From positions 133,683 through 197,682 of the forward strand of contig DATHEA010000002.1 of assembly GCA_035318745.1 (NCBI GenBank): 64,000 bases of DNA, read 5' to 3'. Origin of the DNA: VRUE01 sp035318745. Its GTDB lineage: Bacteria > Actinomycetota > Thermoleophilia > Solirubrobacterales > 70-9. Shown here in pieces: positions 43,220 to 52,572 of this stretch (its first letter is position 1; the number at the start of each line of letters is the position of its first letter). Position numbers and translations under genes: made by a program. The notes beneath the pieces are model-generated. The model searched no databases and was not told the DNA's origin. It was given only the letters and a program-made list of their open reading frames with translations.

Positions 43220-43248
43220 TTGACAACTCCGTTACGGAGTGCTTTCCT
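43220..43248 (+). promoter_or_regulatory. Promoter with palindromic operator before the collagen-like gene
   Basis: TTGACA (43220-43225) is a perfect -35. ACTCCGTTACGGAGT (43226-43240), a 6+3+6 palindrome, fills the spacer, and TTTCCT after 17 nt is a weak -10. A repressor bound there would block RNA polymerase. The leader to the start codon would be about 140 nt. Confidence 0.6.
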
Positions 43249-43392
43249 GGCCCTGTCGGCGGTACAGCTAGCACCTTCTAGGAACTGACTGCAACCAACC
43301 GGCGAAACAGGGAAATACAGACCGAGCTCGCCGCAAGGGGTCGCAAGGGAAGCGACCGGCAGAGGGGCTCACGGGACAAGGAGAGAGATTTG

Positions 43393-44283
43393 ATGTTCTC
43401 GCCACTACGTAACGGCGCAGGCAAGCGCCTCCGCGAACCTTTCGGCAAAGCCGGCCTGACGGTTGCAGTCATCGCTCTCGTCTTCGCGATGCTCGGCGGC
43501 GCCTACGCCGCCACCGACAACGGCGGTAAGGCAACCGCTTCCGCCAAGGCCAAGAAGGGCCCGCGCGGGCCTAAGGGTCCGAAGGGGGATACCGGGCCAG
43601 CGGGTCCTGCTGGTCAAGCCGGAGCGCAGGGCCCCGCCGGCGCCAAGGGGGACAAGGGCGATGGCGGCAGTGCCGGCGCCAACGGCAAAAGCGCGGAAAC
43701 CGCCGCGTTCGCCGGCGCCCTACACGGCTGCACCGCCGGTGGAGTCGAAGTCAAATCGGCCAGCCCCGTCGCTTACGTCTGCAACGGCAAAAACGGCACC
43801 AACGGCCAGACCGGCTTCACCGCAACGCTGCCCCTCGGCGAAACCGAGACCGGTGCCTGGGCTATGGGTCCGGAGCCGACGGAAGTGGGGAGTGCGCGTA
43901 GCCCAATCTCATTCACCATCCCACTCCCCGCCGCGCTGAGTGCCGAAGGCTGCACCACCAATCCTCCGCCGGCCACCTGCAAAGTCCACTACATCAACGC
44001 CTCCGGCGAAGAAGATCTGAACAGCTTCAACGCGGAAACGGTACTCGACCCGGCCCACTGCAACGGCAATGCCCTTGTCCCTACCGCGGACCCCGGCCAT
44101 CTCTGTATCTACGCCGGTTCGCAATTCAACGTCAACATGAGTAACGAAACTATTTTCCAGCTAGATGGACAGAGTTCCGGAGCATCTACCACCGGCGCCG
44201 TCATGCAGCTCTTCGTCGTTGATTTCACCGAACCGGGCGCGGGTGGGTTGGGTTCCTGGGCGGTGACCGCCGAAGAAGGCTAG
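43393..44283 (+). CDS. Secreted/surface protein with collagen-like repeat
   Basis: 296 residues. A signal/anchor helix (LTVAVIALVFAMLGGAYA, about 22-40), then a collagen-like Gly-X-Y stretch (GPRGPKGPKGDTGPAGPAG onward, about 55-100) and a C-terminal domain with four or more cysteines (GCTAGG, VAYVCNG, GCTTNPPPATC, HLCIYAG). The plan resembles bacterial collagen-like stalks with a globular head. ATG 43393 has AAGGAG 8 nt upstream. It is probably monocistronic, closed by the hairpin at 44309-44336. Confidence 0.85.
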   Translation: MFSPLRNGAGKRLREPFGKAGLTVAVIALVFAMLGGAYAATDNGGKATASAKAKKGPRGPKGPKGDTGPAGPAGQAGAQGPAGAKGDKGDGGSAGANGKSAETAAFAGALHGCTAGGVEVKSASPVAYVCNGKNGTNGQTGFTATLPLGETETGAWAMGPEPTEVGSARSPISFTIPLPAALSAEGCTTNPPPATCKVHYINASGEEDLNSFNAETVLDPAHCNGNALVPTADPGHLCIYAGSQFNVNMSNETIFQLDGQSSGASTTGAVMQLFVVDFTEPGAGGLGSWAVTAEEG

Positions 44284-44308
44284 CCCACTCTCACCGTTTC
44301 ACACCTAT

Positions 44309-44336
44309 CCCGGACGGCGCGCCAGCGCCGTCCGGG
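44309..44336 (+). terminator. Strong hairpin after the collagen-like gene
   Basis: CCCGGACGGCGC (44309-44320), loop GCCA, exact complement (44325-44336). There is no T-run. It lies 25 nt past the stop and 22 nt before the next start. Confidence 0.7.
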
Positions 44337-44357
44337 CAAGCCCGGGGAGACTTACCA

Positions 44358-47300
44358 ATGAGCCAATCAGCCATCGCGCAGCGACACCACTTCGACCGCA
44401 CATCGTCACCCGGTCGGCGAGCACACCTCCTCGCCATCGCCCTGCTTGGCCTCATTGCCATCGCCACCCTCACCCCCCCCCGCGCCGCCGCGTTCAGCGA
44501 CCGCGAAGAGCTGACCAGCTTCGGCAGCGAGGGCTCCGGTGCCGGCCAGTTCCGCGAACCAAGGCAAATCGCCACGGACCCCACCACGGGGCACGTTTTC
44601 ATCGCCGACAACAACAACCGGATCAACGAGTTCACCCCCTGGGGCACCTTCGTCAAGGCCTTCGGCTGGGACGTCGCCCCCGGAGCGGTCAACGAGCAGC
44701 AGGAAGTAAGGGTGAGGGCAGCAGAAGGTCAGTTCAAGCTCAGCTTCGGCGCCTCGACCACCGCGGATCTCGCCTTCGACGCACCGGGCTCTGAAAGCGA
44801 AGGACCGGAAAGCGTCGAAGCCGCCCTGAACGCCCTGGCCTCGATCGGCGGGGCGGGAGGCGAAGTCAGCGTCGAAGCGGTCGTCCCCGGCGCCCCCGAC
44901 GGCAGAACCCCCTACGTCTACGTGATCGCCTTCAAGGGCTCCCTGGCGGCGACGAACGTCGCGGCGATCACCGCTGTCAACGGCACGACGCCGCTGAGCG
45001 GCGGGGATCCCTCGACCAGCTTGGACGTGCGGACCCGCGCCGATGGAACTGTAGGCGGCACTGGCCTTGAGTCCTGCACCGAGGAATCGGGTTGCAAAGC
45101 GGCGCTCTCGGGCTCCGGGCCGGGGGAGTTCGACAGCGGAAGCTTAGGGATCGGGGTGGACAGCGCCGGCAACATTTACGTAAAGGAAATTAACAACCTC
45201 AGGGTGCAGAAGTTCGACTCAGCCGGTCGTTTCGTCCTCATGTTCGGCGGCGAAGTCGACAAGACAACCCACGAAAACCTCTGCACCGCCACCTCGGGTC
45301 ACGAATGCGGTGGAGGCATCCCCGGCACGACAGCGGGCGAGTTCAGCTCCGGTTTCAGCCAGGGCCTCGCCCTCGGCCCCGGCGGCCAACTCTTCGCCGT
45401 CGACAAGGACCGCATTCAGCGCTTCAACCTGCAGGGAGAATTCCAAGCCGCGATCCCGGTCCCGGGTGAGACTGTCGAGTTTCTCGCCTTCGATCCGGTG
45501 AGCGAAGACCTCTACGCGACCTATAGCTATTCAGGAAGCACGGGTGTCCACAAGCTCGACTCCATCACCGGCGCAGAGCTCGGCAAACTCGAAGGCCAGA
45601 ACTTCGTTGCCACCGATCCCGCCGGCAACGTCTACGCGTGGAACTGGCCAAACGTCCTCCAGTACGACGCCGCCGGCAAACCGTTGGCGCCCCCGATCTG
45701 CTGCGCGGCCTCGCCGCGCCCCGATGACCCCAATCTACTCTTCAATCTAAACGGCTTCGGCACCAACACGGTAGGCGACTTCTACGTCCCCTATGGTGCC
45801 TCCCCCGTCGCCAGCTTCATCCGCCTCCTCGGCCCCGGGCCGGTGAGCTTCGAAGCGCCGCCCAAGGTGCCGCCGGAGATCGTCGCCCAGTTCGCCACCT
45901 CGGTCGATCGCACCGGCGCCGTGCTGAGTGCCGAAATCAATCCCCATTTCTGGAATAACACTCACTTCTACCTGCAGTACGGCACCGGCAAATGCTCTGA
46001 AGGAGGGTGTGTCTCCGAGAAGCCCCTGCCACCTGGGGCGCTCCTCACCACCAAACCATTCTCCGGCGCGCTGAAGAGCTCCGGGGTCTTCCTCGAAGGC
46101 CTCGAGCCGGGAACCACCTACCACTACCGCTTCGTCGCCGAAAGCTCGGGCGGTGGGCCGGTGCGCGGGGTTGGCGGCAAAGTCGGAGTCGACGGTGGGG
46201 AAAGCACCTTCACCACCTATCCCGCCTCTGCCCTCGATAAGACCGACTGTCCCAACCAGGCCTTCCGCACCGGCTTCTCGGCGCCGCTTCCCGACTGCCG
46301 AGCCTACGAGATGGTCAGTCCGATCGACAAAAACAACGGCGACATCAGAGCACTGGTCACGTTCCCTGGAGAACCCACCGATCTCGAGCAGAGCTCCCTC
46401 GACGGCAACAAGTTCACCTACTCCTCCTACCGTGCTTTCGCCGGCGCCAAGGCCGGCGCCTATACCAGCCAGTACATCGCCAAGCGCGAGCAGGGCGTCG
46501 GCTGGGCAACCGAACCGATTGCTCCGCCTCAAAGTCACGGGGCCGCCTACTCAGCCAACATCAGCGCGGCCCTCACCGCCACCTACAGGGCCTTCTCCGA
46601 CGACCTTTGCAATAGCTGGTTGATCGCAGCCGCCGAACCGGTGCTTGCTCCCGGGGTCCCAGACGGCTACTACCAGCCCTACCGACGCGACAACTGCGGC
46701 CCCGGAGGCTATGAAGCGCTCGCCCCCGTCCAACCGACCGTCGACCCCGTGCGCTTCAGCGTCGAGATCCAAGGCGCTTCGGCCGACGGCAAAGTGGCGA
46801 TCTTCCGGGTCAAAGACAAGCTGACCGAAGACGCTGCAGGCGGTGCCTGGCAGACCTACTACTCGCGCGGTGGGCAACTGCGGCTGGTCTGCGTCTTGCC
46901 GAACGGACTGCCGAGCGGAGGCAATTGCTCGGGCGGGACGGGCAGTCCCAACGGTCGTGAGTCGGTTTCGGAATTGAACTACCTGGCAAGCGTCACCAAC
47001 GCGATCTCCTCCGACGGCGCTCGCGTCTACTGGACCGACTCGGGAAGCAAGGCGAGCGGTCTCGGCAAGGTCTACGTGCGCCTCAACCCGGGCGAGGAGC
47101 AGAGCGCGATGAGCGGCGGCGAATGCACCGAAGCCGAAAAAGCCTGCACGCTGGAGGTCTCGGAGACCGAGTCGACCAAAGCCTCTGAATTCCTCGGCGC
47201 CAGCACCGACGGAGCAAAGGCACTCTTCGAGGTACGTGAAGGCGCCCAGGCCGGCAACCTCTATCTGTTTGACCTGGCCTCAGGAGAATCGACCCTGATC

Positions 47301-48392
47301 GCCAAAAAAGCTGGCCATCCGCTCCAGGGCGGGCCTTTCGCCCCGGGCGTGCTCGGGGCAAGCGAGGACCTCTCCCACGTCTACTTCGTCTCCGAAGAAG
47401 CGTTGGCGGAAACCAGCGGAGCCACGGTCGGCGAGCCGAACCTCTATCTCGACCAAGACGGAGTCAAGACTTTCATCGCGACTCTCGCCAGGGACGATGT
47501 GGCGGAAGCCGGACTCTTTTCCAATACTTCCTCGCAGCCCTTTTACCACTCCGCTCGGGTCAGCCCCGATGGTAGCCGGATCGCCTTTTTCTCCACCGCG
47601 AGCCCGACCGGCTATGACAACACCGACCAGGCAAGCGGCGAAAAGGACACGGAGGTCTACCTCTATCGGACCGGCTCGCCGGGGCCGGTCTGCGTCTCCT
47701 GCAACCCGAGCGGGGCGCGGCCGCTCGGGCGATTTGTGAAGGTGAAGTCAAATGAGCAAGCTGGCCTGCCCCTGGCGGCCATGATCCCGCCGGCGCAGTT
47801 CACCCTGCACTTTCCCCGCTCGCTCTCCGAGGACGGCGAGCGCCTCTTCTTCACCAGCTATGACGCGCTCGTTCCCCGCGACACCAACGGCAAGGCCGAC
47901 GTCTACCTCTGGGAGGCGGCATCGGGACCCCAGGACTGCGAGCAGCTCGGCGCCGATCTGCATGTCGCGGCCCCCGGTGGCTGCCTCAGCCTGATCACCT
48001 CGGGCCAGAGCCCCGACGACTCCCGGCTCCTCGAAGCCACCCCCGACGGCAACGACGTCTTCTTCACCACCAACGCCAGCCTCCTGCCCCAGGACCCCGG
48101 CCTGATCGATATCTACGACGCCAGGGTGAACGGCGGCCTGCCGGGGCCACCCGAGCCACCGGGACCCTGCCAGGGGGAAGCCTGCCAGTTCGTTCCACCG
48201 GCGCCCCTCGACCCGACCCCGGCCTCTGCCTCCTTCAGGGGCGTCGGCAACCCGAGCGCGAAAGCACCCCGCGGCCGCTGTGCCAAAGGCAAAGCCCGGC
48301 ACAAGGGACGCTGCGTGGCCAAGCACAAGCGAGCGAAGAAGAGCGCTCGGCACAAACGAGCCGCCAACCATGACCGGAGGCAGAGCCGATGA
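44358..48392 (+). CDS. Large secreted beta-propeller (NHL-type) protein
   Basis: 1344 residues. Signal peptide ALLGLIAIATLTPPRAAA-FS, then NHL-like repeats with GQFREPRQIATDPTTGHVFIAD, GIGVDSAGNIYVKE and QKFDSAGRFVLMFG, a fibronectin-like unit (EGLEPGTTYHYRFVAESS, about 575-600), and a C-terminal TolB/WD-like part with SPDGSRIAFFS and SEDGERLFFTS. The end is a basic, Cys-containing tail (RGRCAKGKARHKGRC). No catalytic motif is seen; adhesion or glycan binding is plausible. It contains a 9-C run at 44473-44481 in the signal-peptide codons. It overlaps the next gene by ATGA. Confidence 0.85.
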   Translation: MSQSAIAQRHHFDRTSSPGRRAHLLAIALLGLIAIATLTPPRAAAFSDREELTSFGSEGSGAGQFREPRQIATDPTTGHVFIADNNNRINEFTPWGTFVKAFGWDVAPGAVNEQQEVRVRAAEGQFKLSFGASTTADLAFDAPGSESEGPESVEAALNALASIGGAGGEVSVEAVVPGAPDGRTPYVYVIAFKGSLAATNVAAITAVNGTTPLSGGDPSTSLDVRTRADGTVGGTGLESCTEESGCKAALSGSGPGEFDSGSLGIGVDSAGNIYVKEINNLRVQKFDSAGRFVLMFGGEVDKTTHENLCTATSGHECGGGIPGTTAGEFSSGFSQGLALGPGGQLFAVDKDRIQRFNLQGEFQAAIPVPGETVEFLAFDPVSEDLYATYSYSGSTGVHKLDSITGAELGKLEGQNFVATDPAGNVYAWNWPNVLQYDAAGKPLAPPICCAASPRPDDPNLLFNLNGFGTNTVGDFYVPYGASPVASFIRLLGPGPVSFEAPPKVPPEIVAQFATSVDRTGAVLSAEINPHFWNNTHFYLQYGTGKCSEGGCVSEKPLPPGALLTTKPFSGALKSSGVFLEGLEPGTTYHYRFVAESSGGGPVRGVGGKVGVDGGESTFTTYPASALDKTDCPNQAFRTGFSAPLPDCRAYEMVSPIDKNNGDIRALVTFPGEPTDLEQSSLDGNKFTYSSYRAFAGAKAGAYTSQYIAKREQGVGWATEPIAPPQSHGAAYSANISAALTATYRAFSDDLCNSWLIAAAEPVLAPGVPDGYYQPYRRDNCGPGGYEALAPVQPTVDPVRFSVEIQGASADGKVAIFRVKDKLTEDAAGGAWQTYYSRGGQLRLVCVLPNGLPSGGNCSGGTGSPNGRESVSELNYLASVTNAISSDGARVYWTDSGSKASGLGKVYVRLNPGEEQSAMSGGECTEAEKACTLEVSETESTKASEFLGASTDGAKALFEVREGAQAGNLYLFDLASGESTLIAKKAGHPLQGGPFAPGVLGASEDLSHVYFVSEEALAETSGATVGEPNLYLDQDGVKTFIATLARDDVAEAGLFSNTSSQPFYHSARVSPDGSRIAFFSTASPTGYDNTDQASGEKDTEVYLYRTGSPGPVCVSCNPSGARPLGRFVKVKSNEQAGLPLAAMIPPAQFTLHFPRSLSEDGERLFFTSYDALVPRDTNGKADVYLWEAASGPQDCEQLGADLHVAAPGGCLSLITSGQSPDDSRLLEATPDGNDVFFTTNASLLPQDPGLIDIYDARVNGGLPGPPEPPGPCQGEACQFVPPAPLDPTPASASFRGVGNPSAKAPRGRCAKGKARHKGRCVAKHKRAKKSARHKRAANHDRRQSR

Positions 48393-51253
48393 ACCGCTTC
48401 ACCGCAGTCCTGGCCACCGCGTTTGTCCTGGCGCTGACGGTCGTCCCCGTGGCCCAGGCCGACTTCGGCATCCAGAACCTCGACGTCGGCTTCGAAAACG
48501 AAGATGGCTCCCCCGCCACCCAGGCCGGCTCCCACCCCTTTGCGGTGACCACCGACTTCGCCGTCAACACGATCATCCACCCCGAATTCGGCAAGGTCCC
48601 AGACGAGGAGCTGAAGACCCTGCGGGTGGCGCTGCCCGCCGGCTTTACCGGCAGCCCGCTGGCGACGCCCAAGTGCGCCACGGCGGACTTCCTCACCCAG
48701 GACGACAGTGGCCAGCTCGCCTGCCCCGACTCGACCGCGGTGGGTGCTGCCACCGCCCTGTTCGGCGACCCGGACAACGACATCGCGGGCCCCGCCTACA
48801 ACCTCGTCCCGCCGCCTGGAGTGGTGGCGCGGATCGGCTTCTTCGTCTACCAGGTGCCGGTGACGATTGAAGTCGGCGTAAGCCCAGCGCCCCCCTACAA
48901 TGTCGCCTCGGGCCTCGTCAACGTCTCCCAGGCGGTCGAGGTCTACGGCGGCAGCCTCACCCTCTGGGGCGACCCCGCCGACCCCGCCCACGATTCCCTT
49001 CGTGGCCACTGCCTCTCCAAGACCATCCCTCCGGAGGGGGGATATCTCTCCGATGGCATCTGTCCCACCAACACCCCGAAGATCCCCTTCCTCGTCATGC
49101 CGCGCTCCTGCACCGGCCCCCTCGAGACCGTCTTCGAAGCGATCTCCTGGCAGAGTCCCTTTGCCCCGCCGGTCGTCGGATCGGTGCTGAGCCACGACGA
49201 CGCGGAACCGCCCAACCCACAGGGGGAGACCGGTTGCTCGAAACTCGGCTTCTCCCCCACGGTCGACTCCAAGGCGACCACCTCGCAGGCGGAGAGCGGA
49301 TCGGGCCTCGACTTCCGCGTCGACTTCCAGGACGAAGGGCTGATGAACCCGAGCGGCCTCGCTCAGTCCGACATCAAGAAAGCCGTGGTCAGCTTGCCCG
49401 AGGGGATGACCGTCAACCCCTCGGTCGCGGAAGGGTTGGACGTCTGCCCCCCCGCCCAGCTGGATCGTGAGACGGTCCATTCGGCTCCCGGCGAAGGTTG
49501 CCCCAACGCCTCGAGGCTCGGCACCGTGCAAGTAAAGACGCCCCTGGTCGAAGAAGCGATCGACGGCTCTGTCTTCCTGGCTCAGCAGGACGACCCGGCA
49601 ACCAGCACCCCAGGAGCCGAGAACCCGTTCGACTCCCTCCTGGCCTTCTACATCGTGCTCAAGAACCCGAACCTGGGAGTGATGGTCAAGCTGCCGGCGA
49701 GGATCGACCCCGATCCCCGAACCGGTCAACTCGTCACCACTTTGGACGACACTCCCCAGGTTCCCTTCTCCAGCTTTGACTTCCACTTCCGCGAAGGGGC
49801 AAGGGCGCCGCTGGTCACGCCGCCGAGCTGCGACTCGAACCCCGCGACCGCGGAGCTCGACCCCTACACCACGGTGGCCGAATTCACCCCCTGGGCCAAC
49901 CCGGCCGACGTCCTCACCACCACTTCGTCCTTCAAGATCACCTCTGGAGTCGGCGGAGGGCCCTGTCCCCCGGGAGGCGTGCCCCCCTTCAAACCCCAGT
50001 TCGAAGCCGGAGCGGTCAACAACAACGCCGGCAGCTTCAGCCCCTTCAACATGCGCCTGATCCGCTCTGACGGAGAACAGGACATGACGAAGTTCTCCGC
50101 GGTCCTCCCCCCGGGCCAGCTCGGCTCGTTGGCGGGGGTCGGCAAATGCCCCGATGCAGCGGTTGACATCGCCAAGTCAAAGACCGGACGCCAAGAGCTT
50201 GCCTCGCCAAGTTGCCCAGCCAACTCGTTGATAGGCCACACCTTGGCCGGAGCGGGAGTCGGGGGAGCCCTCACCTACGTGGGCGGCCAGATCTACCTGG
50301 CCGGCCCCTACAAAGGCGCACCGCTGAGCGTGATCTCGATCACCCCGGCTGTCGCGGGTCCCTTCGACGCGGGAACCGTGGTCGTCAGGCTCGGCCTCGA
50401 CCTCAACCCGAAGACCGCGGAAGTCGAAGTCGACGGCGCGGCCTCCGATCCGATCCCCCACATTTTGAAGGGCATCGTCCTGAAAGTCAGGGACCTGAGG
50501 GTCTACGTCGACAGATCCAATTTCACCCTGAACCCGACCTCATGCGATGAATCGAAGGTGAGAGCGACCCTCTTTGGCTCCTACCTCGACGTCTTCAGCC
50601 CTGCCGACGACGTCCCGGTCGACCTTGCGACCAGATACCAGGCCGCCAACTGTCTGAACCTCGGCTTCAAGCCCAAGCTCGACTTCAAGTTGAAGGGCGG
50701 CACCAAGCGGGGCGGACACCCGGGCCTGACCGCCACCTACACTCCGCGCAAGGGCGATGCGAACGTCAAAGGGCTGGTGGTGCGCCTACCGAGATCGGCA
50801 TTCCTCGACCAAGGCCACATCAGGACTATCTGCACCCGCGTTCAGTTCGCGGCAGACGCCTGCCCCCAGGGAGCGCAGTACGGCTTCATCAAGGCGTTCA
50901 CGCCTTTGCTGGACGAACCGCTCGAAGGTCCTGTCTACCTCAGGTCCTCAACGCACAAGCTGCCCGATCTGGTCTTCGACCTGCACGGACTCGTCGACGT
51001 CGAGGTCGCGACCAGGATCGACTCGGTCAACGGTGGGATCAGGGCGACGATCGAAGACGCGCCCGATGCGCCGCTCTCCAAAGTCGTCTTGCAGATGCAG
51101 GGCGCCAAGAAGGGCTTGATCATCAACAGCCGCAACCTCTGTGGGGCGAAGTACAGAGCGGACGTGCGGGTCGTAGGGCATAACGGCAAGGAGCTCAACG
51201 TCAATCCCGTGATGAGAGCCGATTGTGGGAAGGGCCGCAAACGCCTGCGGTAG
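48389..51253 (+). CDS. Secreted 954-residue protein with four LPxG/CP repeats
   Basis: Signal peptide FTAVLATAFVLALTVVPVAQA-DF. The mature part contains four related blocks with the order L-P-x-G ... C ... CPxxS/A ... IG ... G-x-V/I-YL: near residues 75-120 (VALPAGFTGS), 335-400 (VSLPEGMTVNPS), 567-640 (AVLPPGQLGS) and 790-850 (VRLPRSAFLDQ). The C-terminus is basic (CGKGRKRLR). I do not recognise the family beyond its frequency in this group. Coupling to the NHL protein suggests one surface complex. Confidence 0.8.
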   Translation: MNRFTAVLATAFVLALTVVPVAQADFGIQNLDVGFENEDGSPATQAGSHPFAVTTDFAVNTIIHPEFGKVPDEELKTLRVALPAGFTGSPLATPKCATADFLTQDDSGQLACPDSTAVGAATALFGDPDNDIAGPAYNLVPPPGVVARIGFFVYQVPVTIEVGVSPAPPYNVASGLVNVSQAVEVYGGSLTLWGDPADPAHDSLRGHCLSKTIPPEGGYLSDGICPTNTPKIPFLVMPRSCTGPLETVFEAISWQSPFAPPVVGSVLSHDDAEPPNPQGETGCSKLGFSPTVDSKATTSQAESGSGLDFRVDFQDEGLMNPSGLAQSDIKKAVVSLPEGMTVNPSVAEGLDVCPPAQLDRETVHSAPGEGCPNASRLGTVQVKTPLVEEAIDGSVFLAQQDDPATSTPGAENPFDSLLAFYIVLKNPNLGVMVKLPARIDPDPRTGQLVTTLDDTPQVPFSSFDFHFREGARAPLVTPPSCDSNPATAELDPYTTVAEFTPWANPADVLTTTSSFKITSGVGGGPCPPGGVPPFKPQFEAGAVNNNAGSFSPFNMRLIRSDGEQDMTKFSAVLPPGQLGSLAGVGKCPDAAVDIAKSKTGRQELASPSCPANSLIGHTLAGAGVGGALTYVGGQIYLAGPYKGAPLSVISITPAVAGPFDAGTVVVRLGLDLNPKTAEVEVDGAASDPIPHILKGIVLKVRDLRVYVDRSNFTLNPTSCDESKVRATLFGSYLDVFSPADDVPVDLATRYQAANCLNLGFKPKLDFKLKGGTKRGGHPGLTATYTPRKGDANVKGLVVRLPRSAFLDQGHIRTICTRVQFAADACPQGAQYGFIKAFTPLLDEPLEGPVYLRSSTHKLPDLVFDLHGLVDVEVATRIDSVNGGIRATIEDAPDAPLSKVVLQMQGAKKGLIINSRNLCGAKYRADVRVVGHNGKELNVNPVMRADCGKGRKRLR

Positions 51254-51255
51254 TC

Positions 51256-52419
51256 GTGCCGGCGCGGCTCGCCGAGCGACTGAGGGCTCGTCACGCTGAG
51301 ATCGAGGAGGCGCTGCGGGCACGGGTCTACGCGATCTCGGACCCCGGTGAGGCCGTCGACCCCGAATACACCGCCGGGCTGCGCACCGCGATCGAAGAAG
51401 CGTTGGATTACGGCCTCGCAGGAATCGAAGCGGCGGCCGAGCACCTCCCGCCGATTCCCCCGACGCTGCTGGCGCAAGCCCGCATTGCCGCTCGCAACGA
51501 AATCAATCTCGACACAGTCTTACGCCGCTATTTTGGCGGCTACGCCCTGCTGGGCGACTTCCTGATCGATGCGGCTCACGCCGAGGAGATGAGCGGACCG
51601 GTCCTGAAGCGGCTTCTGCGCACCCAGGCCACCCTCTTCGACCGCCTGATTGCCGCCGTCAGCGAGGAGTATGGACGCGAGCGCGAGACCCGGGCAAGCT
51701 CCGCCGCCGAGCGTCGCCTTGCTTGCGTGAAAAGGCTCCTGAATGGGGAATTCGTCGACCCATCCGAGTTGAACTATGACCTCGAGGCCTCGCACCTCGC
51801 GGCAATAGTCAAAGGCCCAGAGGCCATCTCGGCCCTCGACGGGCTCGCCGCCATCCTCGACCGGCGTCTCCTGGCGGTCCAAAGCGACGATGTGACCATC
51901 TGGGCATGGTTCGGCGGAAGGCACAAGCTCCAGCCCGATGAGATCGAGCGGGCCATCTCGCGCCATTGGCCCGAGCGACTCCCTCTCACGATTGGAGAGC
52001 CCGCCCAGGGATTGGCCGGCTGGCGCTTCACGCACCGGCAGGCTAGGGCGGCGCTACCGGTCGCCGCACATACCCCGAAGGCCTTCACGCGCTACGCGGA
52101 CGTCGCCCTGCTCGCCTCGATGCTCCAGGACGACCTGCTTACCACCTCGCTTCGCCAGATATATCTGGCACCGCTCCTGGAGGACTGTGACAGGGGAGCG
52201 GTGCATCGCGAGAGTCTTCGTGCCTACCTCGATGCCAACTGCAACGTCTCCTCTGCCGCCGCAGCGCTGGGAGTGAACCGGCACACGGTGACCAGCCACC
52301 TGCGCATCATCGAGGAGCGCCTTGGACGCCCGCTGAATACCTGTACGGCCGAGGTCGATGCAGCTCTACGTCTCGAGGCTCTTGACTCTCCTCTCCTGCC
52401 CTATGCGTCCATTTTCTGA
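51256..52419 (+). CDS. PucR-family transcriptional regulator
   Basis: 387 residues. No membrane segment. The C-terminal HTH_30 motif (ESLRAYLDANCNVSSAAAALG, VNRHTVTSHLRIIEERLGR, about 325-365) is that of PucR/CdaR regulators; the middle (about 160-280) has a degenerate GGDEF-like fold seen in the family. GTG 51256 is 2 nt past the previous stop, so it may be read with the secreted genes. It might control the next gene, whose promoter region is 153 nt. Confidence 0.82.
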   Translation: MPARLAERLRARHAEIEEALRARVYAISDPGEAVDPEYTAGLRTAIEEALDYGLAGIEAAAEHLPPIPPTLLAQARIAARNEINLDTVLRRYFGGYALLGDFLIDAAHAEEMSGPVLKRLLRTQATLFDRLIAAVSEEYGRERETRASSAAERRLACVKRLLNGEFVDPSELNYDLEASHLAAIVKGPEAISALDGLAAILDRRLLAVQSDDVTIWAWFGGRHKLQPDEIERAISRHWPERLPLTIGEPAQGLAGWRFTHRQARAALPVAAHTPKAFTRYADVALLASMLQDDLLTTSLRQIYLAPLLEDCDRGAVHRESLRAYLDANCNVSSAAAALGVNRHTVTSHLRIIEERLGRPLNTCTAEVDAALRLEALDSPLLPYASIF

Positions 52420-52572
52420 CGCCGAGTCGACACAGTCGAGGTGGGCGCTGAAATAGACAGGCTGGCGCTCCGGTCATCCACATTGGCTGGGCGCCTATAG
52501 GCCAGCGCAGGAGAGGCTAAGAGCCTACTCGCCCGCGGCGTACTGCGCCGCCTTGAATAAGGAGAGGTAATA

